DNA of 64,000 nt, taken from assembly GCF_002216795.1 (NCBI RefSeq), contig NZ_CP022316.1, positions 372,001-436,000 on the forward strand. The letters are read 5' to 3'. The translations under genes and the position numbers were made by a program. Source of the DNA: Brachybacterium avium. Its GTDB lineage: Bacteria > Actinomycetota > Actinomycetes > Actinomycetales > Dermabacteraceae. Numbering within the stretch: the stretch's first letter is position 1; each line of letters opens with the position of its first letter. Shown here one piece after another: positions 41,007 to 49,825 of the stretch. The notes under the pieces are model-generated. The model saw nothing but the letters and a program-made list of their open reading frames with translations, was not told the origin of the DNA and made no database searches.

Positions 41007-42131
41007 TCAGGGCGCCAGACGCTCCGCCCACGCGGGCGCGATCCGCAGCAGAGCCTCCAGCGCCGACTCGTCCAGCAAGGTCGAGTTCTGCGGCTGTGCG
41101 GAGGGGTCGACGCGACCGGACTGGAGGTCGTGGGAGGCGCCCGTGTGGGCGATCACCGCGACCCCGGCGGCGTCGGCGTCGGAGTGGCCGAGCCGGCGCC
41201 AGGTCTCCAGCATCATCTCCAGCTCGGGCCCGAGGTTCCCGCCGGGGCGCGGATCCACGACCAGCTCGATCACGGCGCCGCTGTCGCAGGCCTCGGCGAT
41301 GCCCTCCCACAGGGCACGGCCGGTGTCGGTGGACAGCGGCGGCAGGCGGCGCGGGGCGATCGCCATGCGACGGATGCCGGCGTCGCGGGCCGCGCGCAGC
41401 AGGCGCAGATCGGCGCCGACGCCGACGGTGACCGCATCGGGGCCCAGCCCGTACTCCTCCAGCGCGACCATCAGGATGCGCCACAGCATCCCCACCTCGG
41501 GGGCGGGGACCGGGTCGTAGCGGCGCCGCCCGGACGGGGTGGGGATCCGGCCCTCGTGGACCGCCGCCAAGGCGTCCTCGCGCAGCAGCACGTGCTGGTG
41601 TGCGCCGGGCACCCGTTCGGCCATCACGCCGAGATGCTCGACGAGGCCCTCGGCCAGCAGCATCGGCAGGTCGCGGACCGCGCCGGGATCGCCCAGCGTC
41701 CGCTCCCCCGACTGCAGAAAGGTCGCCCCGGCGAGAGTGGCCGGACCCAGCGCGGTGGTCATCAGCGGGCCCTGGTAGCCCAGCAGGGCGATCCGCGCGG
41801 CATCGAGCATCCGCTCGCGCAGCTCCCGGGCGTGCCGCCAGGCGCGTCCGGTGCCGGTGCCCAGTCGCCAGCCGTAGCTGACCAGGTCGCCGGTGGTGTC
41901 GGCGAGCAGTGCGAGGGTCGCCGGCAGCAGATGGTCGGTCTCGTCCAGGCCCAGGGCGGAGGGCAGGTAGAGCCGCGTGGCGATCTGCTCCTCGAGATCA
42001 TCGCCCAGCAGGGCGCGCACCCGCATCAGGGCTGCCAGGTGCGGGTCCTCGGGCAGATCCAGGCGCAGGGACTCCTCGGGGGTGGGGGCCCGGAAGGTGC
42101 CATCGCCGGTGAGGGTGACCAGGGGCTTCAT
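41007..42131 (-). CDS. MetE/UROD-like protein of the mnmA-ligA locus
   Basis: A 374-residue protein of the fold shared by cobalamin-independent methionine synthase and uroporphyrinogen decarboxylase. Visible segments are GYQGPLMTTALGPATLAGATFL near the middle and AVIELVVDPRPGGN later. The zinc-binding Cys/His set of true MetE cannot be made out, so methionine synthase activity is doubtful even though the family is often given that name. A gene of this family between mnmA and ligA is a recurrent actinobacterial arrangement. The ATG overlaps the mnmA stop as ATGA, so the two are translationally coupled. Confidence 0.7.
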   Translation of the reverse strand: MKPLVTLTGDGTFRAPTPEESLRLDLPEDPHLAALMRVRALLGDDLEEQIATRLYLPSALGLDETDHLLPATLALLADTTGDLVSYGWRLGTGTGRAWRHARELRERMLDAARIALLGYQGPLMTTALGPATLAGATFLQSGERTLGDPGAVRDLPMLLAEGLVEHLGVMAERVPGAHQHVLLREDALAAVHEGRIPTPSGRRRYDPVPAPEVGMLWRILMVALEEYGLGPDAVTVGVGADLRLLRAARDAGIRRMAIAPRRLPPLSTDTGRALWEGIAEACDSGAVIELVVDPRPGGNLGPELEMMLETWRRLGHSDADAAGVAVIAHTGASHDLQSGRVDPSAQPQNSTLLDESALEALLRIAPAWAERLAP

Positions 42132-43243
42132 GAACGACGCTCCAGGGTGGCGGCGGCGAGGACCCGGTCGGCGTCGTAGAGGACGAGCGTCTGGCCGGGG
42201 GCGACCCCGCGGAGCGGGGTGCTGACCTCCACCCGCAGGCTGCCGTCGGCGGTCGCGGGATCTGCGGGCGCAGCGCTGGTGGTGGGGACCTCGAGGATCC
42301 GGGCGGGAATGGCCTCGCCGTGGGCACGGATCTGGGCGTGCACCTGCCGGCCCACCTCGAGCGGTTCGAAGGAGATCACCTCGGTGGCGCGCAGCTCGCG
42401 GGTGGACAGCAGCTCGGCGGCGCCGATGACCACCTGCCGGGAGGCGGGGTCGATGTCGACGACGTAGCGGGGGGCGCCGTCGGGGGCGGGCCGCTGGATC
42501 CCCAGGCCCTTGCGCTGGCCGATGGTGAACCCGTGGGTCCCGCGATGGGTGCCGAGCACGTTCCCGTCGTCATCGAGCACCTCGCCGGGCGACTCTCCGA
42601 GATGGCTCTCGAGGAAGCCGCGGGTGTCGCCGTCGGCGACGAAGCAGATGTCGTAGCTGTCGGGCTTGGTGGAGACGCCGAGGCCGCGGGCGCGCGCCTC
42701 GGCGCGCACCTCCTCCTTGGTCTCGTACTCACCCAGCGGGAACAGCGAACGGCCGACGGCGTCCGGGCCCATCACGGCCAGCACGTAGGACTGGTCCTTG
42801 GCCATGTTCCGCGAGCGGTGCAGGGAGGGGGCGCCGCTGGGGCCGTCGGCGCGGATCGAGGCGTAGTGGCCGGTGCACACGGCATCGAAGCCCAGCACCG
42901 TGGCGCGTTCGAGCAGAGAGGCGAACTTGATCCGCTCGTTGCAGCGCACGCAGGGGTTCGGGGTGCGCCCGGCGGCGTACTCGGACAGGAAGTCCTTCAC
43001 GACCAGGTCGTGGAAGTCGTCCGAGAGGTCCCAGACGTAGTACGGGATGCCGATCTTCTCGGCAGCGCGGCGAGCATCGGAGGCATCCTCGACGGTGCAG
43101 CAGCCGCGGGACCCGGTGCGGGTCTGATCGCGGTTCTTCGACAGCGCCATGTGCACCCCGACCACCTCGTGGCCGGCTTCGGCGGCGCGCGCCGCCGCGA
43201 CCGCGGAATCTACTCCGCCGCTCATCGCTGCCAGCACCTTCAC
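42128..43243 (-). CDS. mnmA: tRNA 2-thiouridylase
   Basis: A 371-residue PP-loop enzyme that thiolates U34 in tRNA-Lys, tRNA-Glu and tRNA-Gln with UUN anticodons. The PP-loop is seen as LAAMSGGVDSAVAA, with catalytic cysteines in RTPNPCVRCN and in CTGHYA/DICFV downstream. The C-terminal beta-barrel and OB-like domains are complete. The GTG at 43243 has a GGAAAGG ribosome site; the ATG at 43270 is possible but would lie only 2 nt past the -10. The Glu and Gln tRNAs in this window have C34 and are not substrates. The nearby cysteine desulfurase could be the sulfur donor. Confidence 0.94.
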   Translation of the reverse strand: MKVLAAMSGGVDSAVAAARAAEAGHEVVGVHMALSKNRDQTRTGSRGCCTVEDASDARRAAEKIGIPYYVWDLSDDFHDLVVKDFLSEYAAGRTPNPCVRCNERIKFASLLERATVLGFDAVCTGHYASIRADGPSGAPSLHRSRNMAKDQSYVLAVMGPDAVGRSLFPLGEYETKEEVRAEARARGLGVSTKPDSYDICFVADGDTRGFLESHLGESPGEVLDDDGNVLGTHRGTHGFTIGQRKGLGIQRPAPDGAPRYVVDIDPASRQVVIGAAELLSTRELRATEVISFEPLEVGRQVHAQIRAHGEAIPARILEVPTTSAAPADPATADGSLRVEVSTPLRGVAPGQTLVLYDADRVLAAATLERRS

Positions 43244-43272
43244 CCCGTCCGCCTTTCCTCGTCCGGCCATCC

Positions 43273-43278
43273 AGTGTA
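43273..43278 (-). promoter_or_regulatory. -10 element of mnmA
   Basis: TACACT on the minus strand, about 30 nt before the GTG at 43243, giving a short leader. Confidence 0.4.
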
Positions 43279-43368
43279 CGGAGCGCGGCCGCAGAGCCGA
43301 GGGGTGGGGAACGTGATGTTCGCCCCGGTGACGAAGGCGGGGACCGCGCCGGATCGCGGCGTTGCCGA

Positions 43369-43374
43369 TACGGT
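43369..43374 (+). promoter_or_regulatory. -10 element of APH-family gene
   Basis: TACGGT exactly 6 nt before the ATG at 43381; leaderless arrangement. Confidence 0.4.
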
Positions 43375-43380
43375 CCTGCC

Positions 43381-44223
43381 ATGGGGATGACCGCACTGAC
43401 CGAGCGCCAGCAGGCTCTGCTGGCCCGGTGGCTGCCGGGCGCCGAGCTGGTGGAGGACCACAGCTGGCCGCTGGTGCAGACCACCGTGCTCCAGCTCGAG
43501 ACGCCCACGCACGGCGCTGTCATCGTCAAGGCCGGCGGTCCCGCCGATCACCACCTCCGACGTGAGCTGCGCGCCCACCGGGAATGGCTCGAGCCCTGGA
43601 CCCGCACCGGGCACGCCCCGCGCCTGCTCCACGCCGAGGAGGGGGCGAAGCTCCTGGTGACCGAGTTCCTCCCCGGCACACTGGTCGAAGGGCACGCCGC
43701 GCAGGACTCTCCGGATACCTACCGCCAGGCCGGGGAGCTGCTGGCCCGCTTCCACGCCCAGCACGCCGAGACCGTCGGGGACTGGCACTCCCGCCTGGCG
43801 TGCCGGGCACGGGGATGGCTCGAGCGATCCCACCGGATCAGCGACGGTGCGGTCGCAGCATTGCGTGAGGAGATCGATGGCTGGGGCTCGGACGGCGAGG
43901 TGATGCTGGTGCCGACCCATGGCGACTGGCAGCCCCGCAACTGGCTCATCGATCACGGCGAGGTCAGAGCGATCGACTTCGGGCGCGCAGATCTACGGCC
44001 TCGCGTCGAAGACTTCGCTCGGCTGGCCCGTCAGGACTTCACCCGCGATCCCCGTCTCGAGGAGGCCTTCCTGAGGGGGTACGGCCACGATCCGCGCGAG
44101 TCCGATCTGTGGCGACCCACCCTGGTGACCGAGGCGATCGGCACTGCCGTCTGGGCATTCGAGGTCGGGAACGGGCCCTTCGAGCAGGTGGGCCTGCGCC
44201 AGATCGCCCACCTGCTCGGCTGA
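43381..44223 (+). CDS. Aminoglycoside/choline phosphotransferase-family kinase
   Basis: A 280-residue protein with the APH kinase fold. The catalytic loop is THGDWQPRNWLI (Asp as base) and the metal Asp is in AIDFGRADLRP. The N-lobe lysine is likely the one in AVIVKAGGP. Members phosphorylate small molecules such as choline, homoserine, fructosamines or maltose; aminoglycoside resistance should not be assumed. Nothing in the neighbourhood (mnmA divergent, cysteine desulfurase convergent) points to a substrate. It is shorter than typical maltokinases, so it is not an obvious Pep2. Confidence 0.8.
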   Translation: MGMTALTERQQALLARWLPGAELVEDHSWPLVQTTVLQLETPTHGAVIVKAGGPADHHLRRELRAHREWLEPWTRTGHAPRLLHAEEGAKLLVTEFLPGTLVEGHAAQDSPDTYRQAGELLARFHAQHAETVGDWHSRLACRARGWLERSHRISDGAVAALREEIDGWGSDGEVMLVPTHGDWQPRNWLIDHGEVRAIDFGRADLRPRVEDFARLARQDFTRDPRLEEAFLRGYGHDPRESDLWRPTLVTEAIGTAVWAFEVGNGPFEQVGLRQIAHLLG

Positions 44224-44250
44224 GCGAGCCCGGGCACCTGGAGGAACCTC

Positions 44251-45453
44251 TCAACCTCTCAGCGCACCGACGGCGCGGGCTCGGGCGAGCGATTCGGGAA
44301 GCGCCGCCAGCAGGATCTCCACGTCACGCTCGGTGCTGGACCAACCCAGAGACAGTCGCAGCGCGCCGCGCGCGTCCTGGTCGCTCACGCCCATCGCGGC
44401 GAGCACCGAGCTGGCCTGGGTCACCCCGGCCGAGCAGGCGGAGCCGGCCGAGCAGTCGATCCCGCGCTCATCGAGCAGGAAGAGGAGGGCGTCCGTGTCT
44501 GCGCCGGGGAAGACTGCGTGCACGATGTGGGCGGACTGCGGGGTGCCCTCAGCGAGGGTGAAGCGCGCCTCCGGATCGATCTCCCGGATCCCCGTCCGGA
44601 GCTTCGCAGCCAGACCGCGCAGCCGCGCGGACTGCTCCTCGCGCTCGGCGAGCGCCTCCTCGAGCGCGGCGGCGAAGGCGGCGGCGTGGGCGGCGTCCAG
44701 CGTCCCCGAGCGCACCCCGCGCTGCTGTCCCCCGCCGGTGCTGAACGCGGCGAAGGGCACCTCGGGGCGCGCTACCAGCGCCCCCACCCCGACCGGCGCG
44801 CCGAGCTTGTGCCCGGACAGCGACATCAGGTCCACGTCGTCCCAGCGCGGCAGCGGCACGTGTCCCGCGCCCTGCACCGCATCGGTGTGCACCAGGGTGC
44901 CGTGCTCGCGGGCGAGAGCGGCCAGCGCGGCGATGTCCTGGACGGCGCCGGTCTCGTTGTTCACCAGGGCGGCGCTGACCACGCCCACCGTGCGGTCGGC
45001 CAGCGCGTCCTCGATGCCCTGCCGGTGCAGTGCCCCGGTGCCGTCGACCTCGAGCTCGCGCACCTCGAACCCGGCCGGCCCTGCCGAGGCGCCCGTCGGC
45101 AGGGAGCGGGCGGTGGCGAGCACGGCGGGGTGGTCCGTCGCGGCCACCGCGACGGTGGTGCGCGAGGGATCCCGCTCGCGCAGGCCCTGGGGGACGGCGC
45201 GCAGGGCGAGGTTGTCCGCCTCGGTGCCGCCTGAGGTCATGAGCACCCAGCTGCGCGGCACGTCCAGCAGGGCGGCGATCCGTGCCAGGGCCTCGTCGAG
45301 CACGGCGCGTGCGCGCCGGCCCGAGGTGTGCACCGACGAGGGGTTCCCCCGCACCGTGGAGGCCTCGAGGAAGGCATCCAGCGCTGCCGGCCGCAGCACC
45401 GTGGTCGCGGCGTGGTCGAGGTATGCCCGCGCGTCACTGTCCTCCGTCGTCAT
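44251..45453 (-). CDS. Cysteine desulfurase (NifS/IscS family)
   Basis: A 400-residue PLP enzyme that releases sulfur from cysteine. It opens with AYLDHAATTVLRPAALDAFL, has TSGGTEADNLAL, the PLP lysine in SLSGHKLGAPVG and the catalytic Cys in CSAGSACSAGV. It is the NifS/IscS type rather than SufS. MnmA, encoded divergently one gene away, is a plausible sulfur acceptor. The ATG at 45453 has GAGAGGGGG upstream. It follows the MoxR/VWA cluster on the same strand by 20 bp and may be the last gene of that transcript. Confidence 0.92.
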   Translation of the reverse strand: MTTEDSDARAYLDHAATTVLRPAALDAFLEASTVRGNPSSVHTSGRRARAVLDEALARIAALLDVPRSWVLMTSGGTEADNLALRAVPQGLRERDPSRTTVAVAATDHPAVLATARSLPTGASAGPAGFEVRELEVDGTGALHRQGIEDALADRTVGVVSAALVNNETGAVQDIAALAALAREHGTLVHTDAVQGAGHVPLPRWDDVDLMSLSGHKLGAPVGVGALVARPEVPFAAFSTGGGQQRGVRSGTLDAAHAAAFAAALEEALAEREEQSARLRGLAAKLRTGIREIDPEARFTLAEGTPQSAHIVHAVFPGADTDALLFLLDERGIDCSAGSACSAGVTQASSVLAAMGVSDQDARGALRLSLGWSSTERDVEILLAALPESLARARAVGALRG

Positions 45454-45473
45454 CGGGGTCCCCCTCTCGCTCT

Positions 45474-46367
45474 TCACCACGGCTGGACCGGGTCGTCGCT
45501 GGTCTGACCGGGATCCTCGTCGCCGTCACCGCCCTGCGCATCGCGATTGCGCTGCTCGAGCTCGTCGTCCTTCTGCTCCTGTTCCGAGTCGCCGTCGGTG
45601 GGAGCCTCCTCCTCGGGTCCGTCATCCTCGGGATCCTCCCGGGTGGGGTCGCCGGGGTCCTGCTGGCCGGGGGTGCCGCCCTCTTCCTCGCCGCCTTCCT
45701 CGCCGCCGCGGGCGTCGGGATCGTTGCCGGCCTCCTCATCGGCCTCGCGACGCTTCTCCTCGACCCGCTCTCCGTTGTCCTCGGTGGTCTCGGAGTCCTC
45801 GTTGCCGGATCCGGAGCCGCCGCCCTGGCCCTCGCCCTCGCCCTCGCCGCCTCCGCCGCCGCCGGCGCAGGGGGCCAGCAGCTGCTCGGCCTCGAAGAGC
45901 CGGTCGGCACGCTGCTGCGGATCCTCGAGCAGATCCGCCTGGCGCTCGATGGAGATCGCGAGGTTGTTCAGGATCTTGCACTGGGCATGCAGCGGGGAGT
46001 TCAGGTCGCTGTGCGAGGTCCACTCCTGAAGTGCGGTCCGCAGCTCCTCCTCGGCGGCGGCGTCCTGCCCCTGCTGCAGCAGGGCGGTGCCCTTGGACAG
46101 GTGGGGCAGGTACGGCTCGAACCAGTTGGCGAACTCCACCGGGCCCAGGCGCTCCACAGCGGCGGGATAGTCCCCGCCCTCATAGGCCTGCAGGTGCGTC
46201 GCCTGGGTGATCGGCATCGAGACGAAGCGCACCGCCAGCAGGGCCAGCAGCAGGATCAGCGGCGAGAGGACCGTCAGGGTGATGATCCTGGTCAGCCGCA
46301 GCCGTTTCACGTTCAGCCCGAAGTTCTTCGGGCTGCCGCTCGGGTCCTGCCTCGGAGGTCTGCTCAT
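45474..46367 (-). CDS. Membrane-anchored TPR-like protein with acidic tail
   Basis: A 297-residue protein. Residues about 25-50 form a membrane anchor (LTVLSPLILLLALLAVRFV). The region to about 165 is helical and TPR-like (YEGGDYPAAVERLGPVEF and KGTALLQQGQDAAAEEELRTAL). The last 125 residues are Gly, Glu and Asp rich and probably disordered. It takes the place of BatC-like proteins in the MoxR/VWA cluster. The ATG overlaps the stop of the VWA gene upstream (ATGA). Its function is unknown. Confidence 0.75.
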   Translation of the reverse strand: MSRPPRQDPSGSPKNFGLNVKRLRLTRIITLTVLSPLILLLALLAVRFVSMPITQATHLQAYEGGDYPAAVERLGPVEFANWFEPYLPHLSKGTALLQQGQDAAAEEELRTALQEWTSHSDLNSPLHAQCKILNNLAISIERQADLLEDPQQRADRLFEAEQLLAPCAGGGGGGEGEGEGQGGGSGSGNEDSETTEDNGERVEEKRREADEEAGNDPDARGGEEGGEEEGGTPGQQDPGDPTREDPEDDGPEEEAPTDGDSEQEQKDDELEQRNRDAQGGDGDEDPGQTSDDPVQPW

Positions 46368-47359
46368 CTCTGCGCTCCTGAGATGTCGTAACGGTCGAGC
46401 TTGCGCGGGAGGCGGTAGGTCATCTCCCCCAGCTCCCAGATCAGCAGCGCGGCCAGCGGGATCGACGCGATCCAGTACCAGTCCTGATAGCTGGCCACAC
46501 GGCGCCGCGACTCGCTCGGGACCGGGCGCAGCGTGATCCCCTCCATGGTGCCCTCGATCGGCGCCTCGGGATCCTCGCGGTGGAGATAGGGGACGCCGAG
46601 CTCCCCGGCGATGGTCTCCAGCTGCTCCGGATCGATGCGCGAGATGCCCTTCTGGCCGCCGGGGCCGGTGATGTACTCGCCGTCGTCGTCGCCGCCCTCG
46701 GCCTTCATCGGCCCGCCCTCCGCAGTGCCGTAGCCGAGCACCGCGCCGCCGTCGACGAAGCCCGCGGCCGCGCTGAAGGACTCCGAGTCCTTCCCGTCGG
46801 TGTTCTCACCGTCGGCGAGGAAGTACACCAGCACGCTCGAGTCGGGATCATCCCGCTTCGCCTCGGAGATCTCCACCATCAGCGGCGTCAGCGCACGGTC
46901 GATGTTGGAGCCCTGCGAATAGGCGGTGGGCTCGGTGGTGAGGGTATCGATCCAGGCCTTCGCGGCCCCGGCATCGGTGGTCAGCGGCAGCTGCTTCGTG
47001 GCGGTGGAGTCGAAGGCGATGATCGAGTAGCGCGCCCCCTCTGTCATCCCCATGATCCGCGTCATGTCCGCCTTCACCCCGTCGAGCCGCGGCTGATCAC
47101 CCGCGTAGTCCTCGGCGTTCATCGAGCCGGTGCGGTCCACGACGAAGAACACGTTGGCGTTCATCCGCTCGGTCTGTTCGCCGTCGATCGGGGTGACCGG
47201 CCGCAGCGCCACCGCCAGCAGCAGCAGCACCATCAGCAACCGGCGCCCCCACATGATCCGCTGACGCGGACGGCGCACCAGCAGCACCACGGACAGAGTC
47301 ACCATCGCGGTGAACAGCGGGATCAGGGCCCACAGTGGCATCAGGAGCTCGAGATGCAT
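46364..47359 (-). CDS. VWA-domain membrane protein (BatB-like)
   Basis: A 331-residue membrane protein. Two transmembrane segments at the start (WALIPLFTAMVTLSVVLLV and RLLMVLLLLAVALRPV) and one near the end (YWIASIPLAALLIWEL) frame a von Willebrand A domain. The MIDAS motif is seen as FFVVDRTGSMNA with the downstream Thr region and Asp in FLADGENTDG. It probably binds a metal and a partner protein outside or inside the membrane. The ATG overlaps the stop of the preceding VWA gene (TGATG). Confidence 0.85.
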   Translation of the reverse strand: MHLELLMPLWALIPLFTAMVTLSVVLLVRRPRQRIMWGRRLLMVLLLLAVALRPVTPIDGEQTERMNANVFFVVDRTGSMNAEDYAGDQPRLDGVKADMTRIMGMTEGARYSIIAFDSTATKQLPLTTDAGAAKAWIDTLTTEPTAYSQGSNIDRALTPLMVEISEAKRDDPDSSVLVYFLADGENTDGKDSESFSAAAGFVDGGAVLGYGTAEGGPMKAEGGDDDGEYITGPGGQKGISRIDPEQLETIAGELGVPYLHREDPEAPIEGTMEGITLRPVPSESRRRVASYQDWYWIASIPLAALLIWELGEMTYRLPRKLDRYDISGAQR

Positions 47360-48381
47360 CAGCGGGCCCTCCATCCCAGCACCAGGATCCCCAGCAGGCT
47401 GAGGAAGGTGAGCACGAAGCCGACCCCGGGATGGTCCGTCCTCACCACGGTCGGGGTCGCTCCCATCACCTCGGCCTGCGTCTTCTGGATCTCGTTGATG
47501 ATCGAGGGGATCGCCTCCGGATCGGAGGACTCGTACAGCGCGCCGTCCTGGTCCTCGGTGGCGGTCTCGAGCTCCTCGAAGCATTGAGGCCCGCACTCGA
47601 AGGCCCCGGGATAGAAGGTGTACAGGTCGATCTCCCGCTCGGCGACCCGCTCGGTCGCCTCCTGGAGCGAGAAGATCGGATCGCCGTTGACCTCGTTGTC
47701 GGTCGCGAAGATGATCGATCTAGAACGGTCCTCGTCCGCCCGATCGAAGACCTGTGCGCAGGAGGCGAGGCCGTCGGGCACGACCGAGGCCTCGTTCGGG
47801 ATGCCACGGGTGCCCTCGACGAACTCCACGTACTGGCGCACCTTGTCCTCGGAGTAGTCCCGATTGCCCAGGCGGTACTCGAACTCGTCGAAGTCGATCG
47901 CCTCGGCGCCGGCCTCCAGCTCCCGCTGGATGAGGTCGTAGTCGTTGGTCAGCGGGAAGACGAGACGACTGGTCGAGTTGAAGATCGACAGCGCGACGCG
48001 CTCCCCGTCGAAGGTGTCCACCAGCTGCGCGAAGGTCTCGAGGATCTCGGCGTCGTACTCGTACATCGATCCGGAGATGTCCAGGCACAGCACGATGTCC
48101 CGGGAGGAGAAGTCCGGGGTCTGGATGCGCTCGCTGGCGATCCGGCCCGACAGCACCGAGGCTGCGATCACCGCGAGCGCGACCACGCCCACCTGGAGCA
48201 CCCGCACCACGCGCGCGGTGCGCTGGGCCCGCAGGAAGCTCGGGATCCTCTCCATGTAGCGGGAGTTCGCCACCAGCACCGGGGAGCGGCGCATGGCCCG
48301 CCGGTTCCAGAACGTGATCGCCCAGACGGCGAGCGCGGCCACCAGCAGCAGCCCCGTGACCCACCAGAAGATCATGACCAC
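47359..48381 (-). CDS. VWA-domain membrane protein (BatA-like)
   Basis: A 340-residue membrane protein with transmembrane segments at about 5-23, 60-78 and the C-terminus. The VWA domain carries a MIDAS motif IVLCLDISGSMYEYD and an Asp in FATDNEVNGD. The pair of VWA proteins in tandem matches BatA/BatB. The GTG at 48381 has GGGAGGTGA at good spacing; an ATG at 48375 (ATGA overlap with the upstream stop) is an alternative. Confidence 0.85.
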   Translation of the reverse strand: MVMIFWWVTGLLLVAALAVWAITFWNRRAMRRSPVLVANSRYMERIPSFLRAQRTARVVRVLQVGVVALAVIAASVLSGRIASERIQTPDFSSRDIVLCLDISGSMYEYDAEILETFAQLVDTFDGERVALSIFNSTSRLVFPLTNDYDLIQRELEAGAEAIDFDEFEYRLGNRDYSEDKVRQYVEFVEGTRGIPNEASVVPDGLASCAQVFDRADEDRSRSIIFATDNEVNGDPIFSLQEATERVAEREIDLYTFYPGAFECGPQCFEELETATEDQDGALYESSDPEAIPSIINEIQKTQAEVMGATPTVVRTDHPGVGFVLTFLSLLGILVLGWRAR

Positions 48382-48883
48382 GTGCGGATCACCTCCCTCG
48401 CCCGACGCACGGATTCGAGCAGGTCGTGATCAGAGGACATCGCGAAGTCGGGCTCGTACAGATCTCCGATCAGCTCACCGACGGACCGGGTGCGCGGATC
48501 GGCCAGCAGCGTCGCCAGATCCTGGCTGGTGACGTCGTGGCCGGTGGTGCGACGCACGAAGCGACGCATCACCCCGGTGAGCTCGTGGTGCCCGTCCCGG
48601 CCCCCAGCTGCCCGTCCTCATAGCGGTCGGCGATGTCGTTGACCGCGCGGAGGAACTCCGCCTTGAGCGCCTCGACGTCATCGGGGCGGCGGCGATAGGC
48701 GATCCGCTTCTCGATGGCGCGGGTGATCTTCAGGGTGCTCACGATCAGCGTGATGATCACCAGCACGCACAGCACGGCCAGGATCACCCAGGCGATCGAG
48801 TACTGGGGCGGGGTGATGATCTCCGGCGGTGCGGGATCCGCCAGCAGTCCGAGCCCCGCGCCGAGCAGGTCAGGAACGAGCAT
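48372..48883 (-). pseudogene. Membrane protein of the MoxR/VWA cluster, frameshifted
   Basis: A gene with one transmembrane segment near the start (IAWVILAVLCVLVIITLIV), then a charged cytoplasmic helix region. The first part ends prematurely at 48569. The second, MRRFVRRTTGHDVTSQDLATLL and onward to the stop at 48372, is in another frame. One extra G at 48595-48598 gives a continuous 170-residue protein with GDGHHELTG at the join. In related clusters a DUF4381-like small protein sits in this position. Its ATG lies 14 bp inside the end of the DUF58 gene. Confidence 0.68.
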
Positions 48884-49766
48884 TGCGATACTCCCTCGAC
48901 CGCAGCAGGGCGATCATGTCGTCCACGACGGTGGTCTCCCCCTGGGTGAGCATGTGGCTGATGTGCAGGCGGTCCAGCATCTCCGCGATGCCCTGCCGGC
49001 GCGCGTTCCGATAGGCCTCGACATCATGCGCGACGCGCTTCGAGGTCCGCGCCAGGGAGGCGATCTCCCGCGGGGAGTCCACATCGACCACGTCGTGGTC
49101 GAGTGCGGAGCCCTGCAGCGGGTCGGCGTCGGCGATCCGGATCACCATCACGTCATGCCGGGTCGTCAGCCGACGCAGCAGCGTGAAGTCCTCGACGCTC
49201 GGATGGGCCTCGTCGGTGATGATCGTCATCAGCGTGGGCCGGGCGGTGACCCGGAAGGCGCGCTCCAGCAGCCAGGCGCTGTCCGCCTCCCCGGCCGCGG
49301 TGGTGGTCGCCTGCTGGGCGGTGCGCAGCAGCAGCTCGAGGTGGCCGTCGCTCGATCGTGCCGGCAGCTGGATCGGCTGGTCGTCGTGGCCCGCGACCAT
49401 GCCCACGAGGTCACCGTTCTTCTGCGCGAGGAAGCAGACCATCCCGGCGGCCAGGATCATCGCGTCGCGCTTGGAGCTGCCGTCGGCAGCGGTCGCAGCC
49501 ATCGCCGAGGAGGTGTCCACGACGACCGACAGGTGCCGCACCCGCTCCTCGTTGAACTGCCGGATCAACGGTTCTCCGGACCGGGCCGTGGCCTTCCAGT
49601 CGATGTCGGAGATCTTGTCCCCGGGCTGGTAGTACTTCAGGTCATCGAAGTCCTCGCCGCTGCCCTTGAACAGCGAGCGTCCGCGACCCTGGATGAGCCC
49701 GCGCGCCCGGTTGGAGGTGTGCAGATCCACCCGTGCCTTGACGCGGGTCAGCAACGAGGTGGCCAT
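48870..49766 (-). CDS. DUF58 protein of the MoxR cluster
   Basis: A 298-residue VWA-like DUF58 protein. The family hallmark is GEDFDDLKYYQPGDKISDIDWKATARSGEPLIRQFNEER (residues about 37-75), followed by a VWA-like domain with VVVDTSSAM. DUF58 proteins are near-constant partners of MoxR ATPases. It probably works with MoxR as substrate or adaptor; that is inferred from gene pairing. It overlaps the next gene by 14 bp and follows moxR by 59 bp. Confidence 0.9.
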   Translation of the reverse strand: MATSLLTRVKARVDLHTSNRARGLIQGRGRSLFKGSGEDFDDLKYYQPGDKISDIDWKATARSGEPLIRQFNEERVRHLSVVVDTSSAMAATAADGSSKRDAMILAAGMVCFLAQKNGDLVGMVAGHDDQPIQLPARSSDGHLELLLRTAQQATTTAAGEADSAWLLERAFRVTARPTLMTIITDEAHPSVEDFTLLRRLTTRHDVMVIRIADADPLQGSALDHDVVDVDSPREIASLARTSKRVAHDVEAYRNARRQGIAEMLDRLHISHMLTQGETTVVDDMIALLRSREYRNARS

Positions 49767-49825
49767 GGGGTGGTGTCGCGCTCCGTCCTTCTCGTCCTGC
49801 TCGTCGTTCTTGTCCTGCGCGTCGT

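Noticed and set aside
43381-44223. Aminoglycoside resistance gene or maltokinase for the GlgE pathway
   Set aside because: Only the general APH kinase motifs are present; neither specific signature nor context supports these functions.
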